Source: an uncultured Odoribacter sp. (lineage in GTDB: Bacteria; Bacteroidota; Bacteroidia; Bacteroidales; Marinifilaceae). From it: DNA of 21,086 nt. A program made the position numbers and the translations under genes. Below, in pieces: positions 8,800 through 14,939 of the stretch. Below the pieces are notes generated by a model. That model searched no databases and was not told the origin of the DNA. It saw nothing but the letters and a program-made list of their open reading frames with translations. The stretch's first letter is position 1; each line of letters starts with the position of its first letter. The DNA lies in assembly GCA_934725835.1 (NCBI GenBank), contig CAKVCR010000011.1:1-21086 (forward strand), in the 5' to 3' direction.

Positions 8800-9316
8800 T
8801 TTCTTCTCCGTTTATAAGCTCTAGTTTCATTAACACTTGGTTGGCATTGACTGTATCCCCTTCGTTGACCAGGATGTCGACCACCCGACAATCGGAACTT
8901 ACCTTGTAGTTACTTTGCATTTTCATGGCTTCAAGCACCATGACAATGTCTCCGGCATTGATGGTATCCCCTTGTCGGATAGGGATTTTTATAATCTTTC
9001 CGGGCATCGGAGAGATGATTTTGTCGCTTTGTTTTTCCTCGGTGTTTCTTTTCATGCGCAGGTATTTGGCTTGCGAATCGATGATATCGATGGAATGCGA
9101 CGTAAAGAGTGTGTTGACCTGATAATTCTTTCTGTTTTGCGAGCGGATGAGTTCTGCATTATAGGAATGTCCGTTATGCAGTATGGAACAGGCGCCGTTT
9201 TCCGCCATTACAATGTCCACATTGTAGGGAGTGCCGTCGATACTGAGCTGTACACTGTTGCCCTCTTTGTTGAGCAGAGATATGTTTGCGATTCGTTTTC
9301 CGATATGTATTTCCAT
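8777..9316 (-). CDS. Biotin carrier protein of the acyl-CoA carboxylase
   Basis: Carries covalently bound biotin between the carboxylase and carboxyltransferase subunits. The 179-residue protein ends in a biotinyl domain (about 100-172): SPMPGK (102-107), then EAMKMQ with the biotinylated lysine at K132, then the VNEGDTVNANQVLMKLE strand pair. The N-terminal 95 residues form a beta-rich region like the BT-type domain that docks carriers to carboxyltransferases in propionyl-CoA carboxylases; a separate carrier with such a domain replaces the C-terminal extension seen in PccA fusions. It starts 16 nt after the biotin carboxylase stop and overlaps the next gene by 23 nt, so the three subunits are likely made in fixed ratio. 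Confidence 0.9.
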   Translation of the reverse strand: MEIHIGKRIANISLLNKEGNSVQLSIDGTPYNVDIVMAENGACSILHNGHSYNAELIRSQNRKNYQVNTLFTSHSIDIIDSQAKYLRMKRNTEEKQSDKIISPMPGKIIKIPIRQGDTINAGDIVMVLEAMKMQSNYKVSSDCRVVDILVNEGDTVNANQVLMKLELINGEENGKRETI

Positions 9317-9332
9317 ATTGACAGGTGATAGT

Positions 9333-10850
9333 TTATATTCTGAGAACTCCTTTTTGTAATCCGAATTCGCGCCACCGGCTGATGGGGCGGTTGTCGGTTG
9401 TTGTGCCCGGAGCGTTTTCTTCCAGATTCATTAAATAGTCCATATAGGCGGCAATCATGGCAATGTTCTCCGATTCGTCTTGTTCCTCGGGGTGTACCGG
9501 ATGCTGCAACTCTTCGCTGTGCCGTTCAATGAAAGAGGTGTCGTATTGTCCGTTTTCAAAATCAGGGATATCCATGATGCGTCTGAGGTAGCTGATATTT
9601 GTTTTCAATCCGGTGATTTTATATTCGTGCAGGACTCGGCGCATCCTTTCCAATGCATAAGTGCGATTGGTTGCCCATACAATCAGTTTGCCAATCATCG
9701 GGTCGTAATATACGGGAATCTCGTATCCTTCGTATACATAGCTGTCGATACGTACGCCGATTCCGTTGGGCTCTGTCAGTTGGCGGATAACACCGGGCGA
9801 CGGCATGAAATTATTGGCAGTGTCCTCGGCGCAGATGCGACACTCCATGGCATGGCCGCGTTGGACGACATCTTCTTGCCGTAAGTGTAGCTGTTCATTG
9901 TTGGCTATACGGATTTGCTCCTTTACAAGGTCGATTCCCAACACTTCCTCGGTGATAGGGTGTTCCACCTGCAGGCGGGTGTTCATCTCAAGAAAATAGA
10001 ACCGGTGGTTGTTATCCACCAGAAATTCGATAGTTCCTGCTCCCGAGTATCGGACAGCACGGGCTGCGGCAACTGCTTTCTCGCCCATCAGGCTGCGTAA
10101 TTCCTGTGAGATAAAGGGAGAGGGGCATTCTTCAATGATTTTCTGGTTGCGGCGTTGTATGGAGCATTCGCGTTCGCAGAGGTGAATGACATTGCCATGG
10201 TTGTCGCCTAAAATCTGGAATTCGATGTGGTGCGGGTTTTCGATGAATTTTTCCAGATAGACGGTATCGTCGCCAAAAGATGAAAGCGATTCCATTCGGG
10301 CAGAATTGTAGAATTCTTCAATCTCTTCTTCCTTGTTAATCAATCGCATTCCTTTTCCGCCTCCGCCCATAGATGCTTTCAGCATGACCGGAAAACCAAT
10401 TTCATGACAGAGATGGATGGCTTCTTCAGCGCTTTGCAGGGGCTGTTGTGTGCCGGGGACGACAGGAACTCCTGCTTCTATCATTCGTTTGCGGGCAGCT
10501 ATCTTATCGCCCATCGTTTCCATCGTTTCTGCTGACGGACCGATAAATACAATGCCTTCTTGTTGGCAGCGGCGGGCAAATTCGGCGTTTTCAGATAGAA
10601 AACCGTAGCCGGGATGAATGGCATCCGCATGATGCTGTTTGGCAGCTTCGATAATTTTTTCGATATTCAGATAGCTTTCCTTGGCTGCGGCTGAGCCTAT
10701 GAAGACAGCTTCGTCGGCATAGAGTACGTGGCGAGCTGTACGGTCGGCTTCCGAAAAGACAGCTATTGAACGTATACCCATTTCCCGACAAGAGCGAATT
10801 ACTCTGACAGCAATTTCGCCTCGATTGGCAATCAGTATTTTCTGTATCAT
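9333..10850 (-). CDS. accC: Biotin carboxylase subunit (AccC/PycA family)
   Basis: ATP- and bicarbonate-dependent carboxylation of biotin on the adjacent carrier protein. The 505 residues show a biotin carboxylase N-domain (IANRGEIAVRVIR, 7-19; HPGYGFLSEN, 79-88), an ATP-grasp domain with the glycine-rich loop MGGGGKGMR (161-169), the catalytic EMNTRLQVEHP (288-298), and a C-domain with CRICAED. The usual AccC is near 450 residues; the extra C-terminal stretch (about 455-505, acidic and Glu-rich, then RWREFGLQKG) resembles the tail of PycA/PccA-type subunits. First gene of the operon, 126 nt downstream of a cobalamin riboswitch. Whether it also serves acetyl-CoA carboxylase in this cell cannot be told from here. 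Confidence 0.93.
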   Translation of the reverse strand: MIQKILIANRGEIAVRVIRSCREMGIRSIAVFSEADRTARHVLYADEAVFIGSAAAKESYLNIEKIIEAAKQHHADAIHPGYGFLSENAEFARRCQQEGIVFIGPSAETMETMGDKIAARKRMIEAGVPVVPGTQQPLQSAEEAIHLCHEIGFPVMLKASMGGGGKGMRLINKEEEIEEFYNSARMESLSSFGDDTVYLEKFIENPHHIEFQILGDNHGNVIHLCERECSIQRRNQKIIEECPSPFISQELRSLMGEKAVAAARAVRYSGAGTIEFLVDNNHRFYFLEMNTRLQVEHPITEEVLGIDLVKEQIRIANNEQLHLRQEDVVQRGHAMECRICAEDTANNFMPSPGVIRQLTEPNGIGVRIDSYVYEGYEIPVYYDPMIGKLIVWATNRTYALERMRRVLHEYKITGLKTNISYLRRIMDIPDFENGQYDTSFIERHSEELQHPVHPEEQDESENIAMIAAYMDYLMNLEENAPGTTTDNRPISRWREFGLQKGVLRI

Positions 10851-10940
10851 ACTATTAAATTATATGTTCACAACGCATAAGCCTGCATTGCAGACTTCAA
10901 GTGGTATGTAACCATGTTTTTTTATATATACCTACTTTAC

Positions 10941-10970
10941 ATTCACAGCCTAACCCACGAGGATATGAAT
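10941..10970 (-). other. Hairpin just 3' of the accC-operon riboswitch, candidate P13 kissing-loop stem
   Basis: The minus strand reads ATTCATATCCT, loop CGTGGGTT, then AGGCTGTGAAT: an 11-bp stem with one G-U wobble and one mismatch. It starts 6 nt after the closing P1 helix of the riboswitch. The riboswitch of the AspT-like gene has a matching hairpin with loop CGAGGGTT at the same distance. In known cobalamin riboswitches a downstream loop (L13) pairs with L5 to gate expression, and this is the obvious candidate. No run of U follows, so control by translation initiation is more likely than by termination. Confidence 0.5.
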
Positions 10971-10976
10971 CTTTAA

Positions 10977-11158
10977 TGAATGGCAGGTCTTCTGACTGAC
11001 TCCCATCCTGAAGCCTTCCCGATTTATTCTTCACAAACCAGTGGCAAAAGTCGTTTCAGGATGTTGAAACGGAGTTTCACAGCAGCGGGACTGTCTGGGA
11101 TTCTCACCCAATTCCCTTTTAATCTATATTTTCAGAAAGAAAATACAGAACCGATTCA
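10977..11158 (-). ncRNA. Cobalamin riboswitch, leader of the biotin carboxylase operon
   Basis: On the minus strand the conserved cobalamin core appears in order: AAAAGGGAA, then GGTGAGAATCCC, then CAGTCCCGCTGCTGTGA, then CCACTG...CGGGAAGGC, and the 3' B12 box AGTCAGAAGACCTGCC. A P1 helix (TGAAT at 11158-11154 with ATTCA at 10981-10977) closes it. It begins 4 nt after a consensus -7 box, so it forms the 5' end of the transcript. Bound B12 would be expected to lower expression of the downstream accC, carrier, carboxyltransferase and exporter genes. About 126 nt lie between the aptamer and the accC ATG. Confidence 0.95.
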
Positions 11159-11162
11159 GCGA

Positions 11163-11170
11163 CAAATATA
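11163..11170 (-). promoter_or_regulatory. -7 box of the accC-operon promoter
   Basis: Minus strand TATATTTG matches TAnnTTTG exactly. ATTG lies 20 nt further upstream, three of four to the -33 TTTG. The predicted start falls at the first riboswitch base, which supports both calls. Confidence 0.6.
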
Positions 11171-11219
11171 TATTTTTTTTCAAGAACAACCAATTTGAAG
11201 AATAGTTTTTTTTGCATAA

Positions 11220-11261
11220 TCCGGTCCGCACGTGGCTGTGTAGGCAATGGTGCGGACCGGA
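11220..11261 (-). terminator. Strong hairpin directly after the AspT-like gene, probable transcript end
   Basis: TCCGGTCCGCAC at 11220-11231 and GTGCGGACCGGA at 11250-11261 form a perfect 12-bp GC-rich stem with an 18-nt loop, 4 nt past the AspT-like stop codon. No U-tract follows on the minus strand (UUAUGC then eight A), so it is not a textbook intrinsic terminator. It may protect the 3' end or terminate with help. It separates this gene from the promoter of the next riboswitch. Confidence 0.5.
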
Positions 11262-11265
11262 CGTA

Positions 11266-12948
11266 TTACGCAAGCAGGAGTATGAGCAGTTGGGCTGCCA
11301 GTACGCGGAGGAACATGGTCAGAGGATAGACTGTTGCATATCCTACCGATGGTGCGTCCGTTGTGGTCAGTTCGGATGAAAATGCCAATGCCGGTGGATT
11401 GGTGGACGAGCCTGAAAGAACACCGATTAAGGTGTAATAATTGATTTTGTATAGTTTTTTGCCGATAATACCTGCTATGAGCAAGGGGATGACGGTAATG
11501 AAAAATCCGTATAGAATCCATATAAATCCGCCATTGAGGAGCGTGGGGATGAAATTCTCTCCGGCTCCCAGACCGACGCCGGCAAGGAAGAGAGAGATAC
11601 CGGTTTCGCGGAGCATAAGGTTTGCGCTCATCGTCGTATAAGTCACCATTTTATAATGAGGACCATATCTGCCGATTAAGATGGCTACAATCAGCGGACC
11701 TCCTGCCAGTCCGAGCTTGACAGGCTGCGGGATACCGGGGAATTGGAATGAGAGGCTGCCGAGCAGCACTCCGAGAGCAATACCGATGAAAATGGCAATC
11801 AGATTGGGGTGGTTCAGGCGTTTTAATGAATTGCCAAAACGTTGCTCTGCCTGCAACACCGATAATTCCGGACCGACAACGGTGACACGGTCGCCCAATT
11901 GCAGGGGCAGATTGCCGGCAGCCACCAGGTCGATGCCGGCACGGTTGATGCGTGTGATGGTGACTCCGCATGCCGAGCGGATTTGTAGTTCGGACAGGCG
12001 TTTCCCGTTCAATTCGGGTTTGGTGATTACTATTCTGCGCGAAACCATATCTTTGGATATGTCATGCCAGTTCATTTCCTCCTCAACACCCACCAGTGCG
12101 GTGATGGCTTCAAGGTCGTCCTGAGAGGTGATAATCAGTATTTTGTCGCCGCAGTGCAGGATGGTGTGTGCATCCACCAATTCCGGCCGGTTGCCGACAT
12201 GGCAAATGCGGGAAACGACAAATTGCCGGGTGGCCAACCGTTGCAGGTCGGCGATGCTTTTGCCTTCCAGTGCCTGATTGACAATTTTCAGTGTTACCCG
12301 GACCGTTGCCGGACCTTGGTTGGCATCCGCACCTTCGCCGGCTTCCTTTTCTTCGTTTTTCACGTTGATGCGCAGCAGATAGCGTAGCGACAGGATTGTC
12401 AGGATGGCGCCGATTACTCCCAACGGATAGGCAACAGCATAGCCGGTGGCAATGTCGGTGGCGTCAGCCCCGAAATGAATGTCACTGTAAGCCTGCTGGG
12501 CTGCTCCCAGGCCGGGTGTATTGGTTACGGCTCCCGACATGATTCCCACCATGGTGGTGATGGGCAATCCGGTGATGTAGTATAAAGCGATTGTGACAGC
12601 TACACCCGACAGCACAATGATGACAGCAAGCTTGTTCAAAGTGATTCCTCCTTTACGGAACGAGGCAAAAAATCCGGGTCCTACCTGCAGACCGATGGAG
12701 TAGACAAAAAGTATCAGACCGAATTCTTTCAGAAAATGAAGCAGGTGTCCGTTTATATTCAGACCGAAATGTCCGAATGCGATGCCGACAAACAAGATTC
12801 CGGTGACACCCAAAGATATGCCTGCTACCTTTATTTTCCCAAGCATGATACCCAGGGTGATGACCAACGATAAAATCAGAATAGAGTGGGCTACGCCGCC
12901 ACCCCAGAGGGATTCGTTTCCCCATAACAGATGATTCAGCAATTCCAT
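11266..12948 (-). CDS. AspT/YidE-family transporter with two TrkA-C domains
   Basis: Inner-membrane transporter of 560 residues from the ATG at 12948-12946. An in-frame ATG at 12990 would add 14 residues (MNLQYFLGINKTSI) and begin inside the hairpin 3' of the riboswitch, so I prefer the later one. Layout: membrane half 1 (about 20-192) with GAVTNTPGLGAAQQA (139-153); two RCK/TrkA-C regulatory domains (about 215-285 and 303-370); membrane half 2 (about 382-560) with the matching SGSSTNPPALAF. This duplicated plan is that of the aspartate:alanine exchanger family, which includes Corynebacterium SucE1, a succinate exporter, and E. coli YidE and YbjL. It is the only gene between its own cobalamin riboswitch and a strong hairpin. 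Substrate unknown; a dicarboxylate is plausible from family and context, a cobalt or corrinoid role cannot be excluded. Confidence 0.88.
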   Translation of the reverse strand: MELLNHLLWGNESLWGGGVAHSILILSLVITLGIMLGKIKVAGISLGVTGILFVGIAFGHFGLNINGHLLHFLKEFGLILFVYSIGLQVGPGFFASFRKGGITLNKLAVIIVLSGVAVTIALYYITGLPITTMVGIMSGAVTNTPGLGAAQQAYSDIHFGADATDIATGYAVAYPLGVIGAILTILSLRYLLRINVKNEEKEAGEGADANQGPATVRVTLKIVNQALEGKSIADLQRLATRQFVVSRICHVGNRPELVDAHTILHCGDKILIITSQDDLEAITALVGVEEEMNWHDISKDMVSRRIVITKPELNGKRLSELQIRSACGVTITRINRAGIDLVAAGNLPLQLGDRVTVVGPELSVLQAEQRFGNSLKRLNHPNLIAIFIGIALGVLLGSLSFQFPGIPQPVKLGLAGGPLIVAILIGRYGPHYKMVTYTTMSANLMLRETGISLFLAGVGLGAGENFIPTLLNGGFIWILYGFFITVIPLLIAGIIGKKLYKINYYTLIGVLSGSSTNPPALAFSSELTTTDAPSVGYATVYPLTMFLRVLAAQLLILLLA

Positions 12949-12995
12949 AATTGATGTTTTATTTATGCCTAAAAAATATTGTAAATTCACCGATA

Positions 12996-13024
12996 TTGAC
13001 AGTCTAACCCTCGAGAACTATCAA
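12996..13024 (-). other. Hairpin 3' of the AspT-gene riboswitch, candidate P13 stem
   Basis: Minus strand TTGATAGTTCT, loop CGAGGGTT, then AGACTGTCAA. The stem tolerates one wobble and one bulge. It lies 9 nt after the riboswitch and 47 nt before the chosen start codon. Loop sequence and position match the hairpin after the accC-operon riboswitch. Confidence 0.45.
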
Positions 13025-13033
13025 CTTCGAATA

Positions 13034-13199
13034 GATTTGGCAGGTCTTCTGACTTACTTATGTTTCGCTACCTTCCCGATGTTTATCAGTGGTACAAGAC
13101 GTGCGGAACAGTTAAAAAGTTCACAGCTACGGGATAGTCCGGGATTCTCACCCGATTCCCTTTTCACTTTTGCCCCCGACGGGACTCAAGCACCAAATC
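13034..13199 (-). ncRNA. Cobalamin riboswitch, leader of the AspT-family transporter gene
   Basis: Minus strand shows GGTGCTTG, AAAAGGGAAT, GGTGAGAATCCC, CTATCCCGTAGCTGTGA, CCACTG...CGGGAAGG and the B12 box AGTCAGAAGACCTGCC. A perfect 7-bp P1 closes it: GATTTGG at 13199-13193 with CCAAATC at 13040-13034. The aptamer starts 6 nt after a consensus -7 box. Its core is closer to the accC-operon riboswitch (both have GGTGAGAATCCC) than to the btuG riboswitch (GGTGAAAATCC). Confidence 0.95.
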
Positions 13200-13205
13200 C
13201 GGCGG

Positions 13206-13213
13206 CAAAGGTA
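13206..13213 (-). promoter_or_regulatory. -7 box of the AspT-family gene promoter
   Basis: Minus strand TACCTTTG matches TAnnTTTG exactly, with GTTG 19 nt upstream in place of the -33 TTTG. The implied start coincides with the 5' end of the riboswitch P1 helix. Confidence 0.55.
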
Positions 13214-13325
13214 AAGATTAATTTTGATAAAGCAACATCGAATGCATTCCCTTTGCACTTTTCTGTGTATCCGAATCATCTCTTACCGATGTTTTACTCC
13301 CCTTTTACATTAATCCGTTCCTAAC

Positions 13326-13388
13326 CCGAAGCTCATCCGAAGCTCACCCGAAAGGGGTGGGCGGAGCAATGGCGGAGCTTCGGATGAG
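13326..13388. repeat. Compound palindrome with 11-bp direct repeats between the divergent riboswitch promoters
   Basis: CTCATCCGAAGCTC (13332-13345) and GAGCTTCGGATGAG (13375-13388) are perfect 14-bp inverted repeats. The left arm is built from 11-bp tandem units CCGAAGCTCAT (13326-13336) and CCGAAGCTCAC (13337-13347), with a third partial unit CCGAA. Inside is a smaller hairpin, CACCC-GAAAG-GGGTG (13345-13359). It is much richer in GC than the flanking sequence and lies in the otherwise empty 260-nt stretch between two promoters. It could be a REP-like interspersed element, a bidirectional transcription block or a protein-binding site. Confidence 0.75.
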
Positions 13389-13474
13389 GTTGTTGGGAAG
13401 GAGGGAGGGATATGAAAGGGAAATAAGCTAATTATAATTTCGTTAAATGACTTTTTTGATTGAAAAAATAGCTA

Positions 13475-13482
13475 TACTTTTG
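13475..13482 (+). promoter_or_regulatory. -7 box of the btuG-btuB operon promoter
   Basis: TACTTTTG matches TAnnTTTG exactly. A TTTG lies 16 nt upstream (13455-13458), slightly close for a -33 element. The predicted start falls at the beginning of the riboswitch. Confidence 0.55.
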
Positions 13483-13489
13483 CGCCGTT

Positions 13490-13667
13490 TTGGTTTCGGA
13501 CCGATTATCAACTGTCGGTATCCGGATTAAAAGGGAATCCGGTGAAAATCCGGAACAGACCCACTGCTGTAAGTTTCTGTAACCTTGCCGGCAATCGTTG
13601 TCCACTGTCCTCGTATAGCAGGATGGGAAGGAAGCCGGGGAGGGAAACGAGTCAGAAGACCTGCCAA
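13490..13667 (+). ncRNA. Cobalamin riboswitch, leader of the B12 uptake operon
   Basis: In order: TTGG (P1), CGGACCGA...TCGGTATCCG (P2), AAAAGGGAATCC, GGTGAAAATCC, AGACCCACTGCTGTAAG, CCACTG...GGGAAGGAAGCC and the B12 box GTCAGAAGACCTGCC, closed by CCAA at 13664-13667. P1 is short (4 bp). Typical OFF control by bound cobalamin would repress surface uptake when B12 is plentiful. The leader continues about 110 nt to the btuG start. Confidence 0.96.
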
Positions 13668-13681
13668 TGTAGCATTTGTTT

Positions 13682-13706
13682 AACGTTTAAGGGGAAGGCA
13701 AACGTT
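13682..13706 (+). other. Hairpin 3' of the btuG riboswitch, candidate P13 or expression platform
   Basis: AACGTTT, loop AAGGGGAAGGC, then AAACGTT: a perfect 7-bp stem 14 nt after the aptamer. The loop holds a GGGG run, as the loops of the other two leaders hold GGG, although the stems are unrelated. No U-tract follows directly. Confidence 0.45.
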
Positions 13707-13776
13707 GAATTGGTCGTCAGTTTGAATCTTTGTGACTATTCTATTGTGTTTTTTCCTTGATAAATTCCAATTGGAA

Positions 13777-14928
13777 ATGATATTGAGAAGATTTTTTTGT
13801 TTTCTGTCGGTTGCTGTGTCCGGGATGCTGTTTACTGCATGTGACAAGCCGGGTCTTTATCCGGGAGGTTCGTTGAAGGATGCTCCGATAGAGTGTCTGG
13901 TGCTCAACGAAGGATTGTTGAACACGAATGCCGGTGCGCTCTCTGTCGTGTATCGGGACAGTTCTGTCGTGGTGGATGCTTTCCAGGATGTCAACCATCG
14001 TCCGATGGGGGACGTGGCACAATCGGTGACACTGATTAACGGGAAGTATTTTGTTGCCATGAACAATTCCAAAAAGATAGAGATTCTGGACCCGGTGACT
14101 TTCCGCTCGTTAGGCACGATACTGTACAAGCAGGCGGGGTTTCCGCGGCAGATTGTGCCGGTGTCGCCGACGGAGGCTGTTGTGTCGGACTTGCACAACC
14201 AGTTGGTGAGGATTCGTACAGTGAAGCCGTATGGCGAACCATTAGAATATATCTCCATCCCTGCCTGGATAGAATATCTGGTCGGTGCCGAGAATAAAAT
14301 ATTCGGGATAACGTCGCGTGGTTTGATGGTGTTTGATGCCAATCGTATTGTAAAAGAGGAGGCCCGGCTGTTGCGGGAGGTGTATAATGAAGAGTATACC
14401 AAGACTTGCCGGATACTGAAGGACAAGCACGGCAAGCTTTGGGTGTTGATGAACCGTAAGCAGGGCAATAAGGTGGCTGGGATTGTGCTGGTTTGTGTTG
14501 ACCCGTTGCGCGAACGGGTGGTCAAGAAGTATGAGTTGCCGTTGGGCGAGCAGTTGCCGGAAGGAGTGGTGGGTGCTCTGAGGCATATCAATTACAACCG
14601 GACGGATATCGACCCGACAGGGACGTGGATTTATTTCAATGCCATGACCCGTTCGGAAGAGCCTAACAATCAGGGAGTGTACGAACAGCAGAGTGTATTT
14701 CGTCTGAATGTGGATACAGGAGTGTTTGAGCACTATCGCGCTCTGCCGGGTGTGAGTATGATGTACGGATTTGCCGTAGGTCCGACAGGCGATGTCTATC
14801 TGTGCGACTGTTTAGACTACACTGCTCAGCGCGGATATGTCCGTTGTTACCGTGAAAACGGACGGGTGGACAGTTATCGGGTGGGGGTATATCCGAGTCA
14901 GGTGTATTTCCCGGGATATGAATATTAA
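13777..14928 (+). CDS. btuG: BtuG-like surface B12-capture lipoprotein (YncE-type beta-propeller)
   Basis: Predicted outer-surface lipoprotein that hands corrinoid to the TonB receptor encoded next. I start at ATG 13777 (383 residues) because the signal peptide MILRRFFCFLSVAVSGMLFTAC fits a lipobox (LFTAC) with the acylated Cys22; the in-frame ATG at 13732 adds a stretch with no role. After a short linker the chain is repeated beta-propeller sequence, opening with VLNEGLLNTNAGALSVV (42-58) and continuing to the C-terminus. Known BtuG proteins are seven-bladed propellers that bind B12 very tightly and lid BtuB. Position straight after a cobalamin riboswitch and 11 nt before a BtuB-like gene supports the role. 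Homology to BtuG is judged from family look and context, not alignment. Confidence 0.85.
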   Translation: MILRRFFCFLSVAVSGMLFTACDKPGLYPGGSLKDAPIECLVLNEGLLNTNAGALSVVYRDSSVVVDAFQDVNHRPMGDVAQSVTLINGKYFVAMNNSKKIEILDPVTFRSLGTILYKQAGFPRQIVPVSPTEAVVSDLHNQLVRIRTVKPYGEPLEYISIPAWIEYLVGAENKIFGITSRGLMVFDANRIVKEEARLLREVYNEEYTKTCRILKDKHGKLWVLMNRKQGNKVAGIVLVCVDPLRERVVKKYELPLGEQLPEGVVGALRHINYNRTDIDPTGTWIYFNAMTRSEEPNNQGVYEQQSVFRLNVDTGVFEHYRALPGVSMMYGFAVGPTGDVYLCDCLDYTAQRGYVRCYRENGRVDSYRVGVYPSQVYFPGYEY

Positions 14929-14939
14929 TCAGATACATT

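Noticed and set aside
10980..11198. 72-codon plus-strand open frame near the accC promoter
   Set aside because: It is the antisense reading of a cobalamin riboswitch.
10977..13199. Tandem riboswitch arrangement of the two minus-strand aptamers
   Set aside because: A complete transporter gene and a strong hairpin separate them, and each has its own -7 box, so they are independent leaders, not a tandem pair.
12965..13324. 119-codon plus-strand open frame upstream of the btuG leader
   Set aside because: It runs antisense through the complete AspT-gene riboswitch, whose conserved core explains the sequence.
13857..14591. 244-codon minus-strand open frame opposite the BtuG-like gene
   Set aside because: Ser/Thr/Asn-rich antisense shadow of a clear lipoprotein gene, with no promoter or start context.
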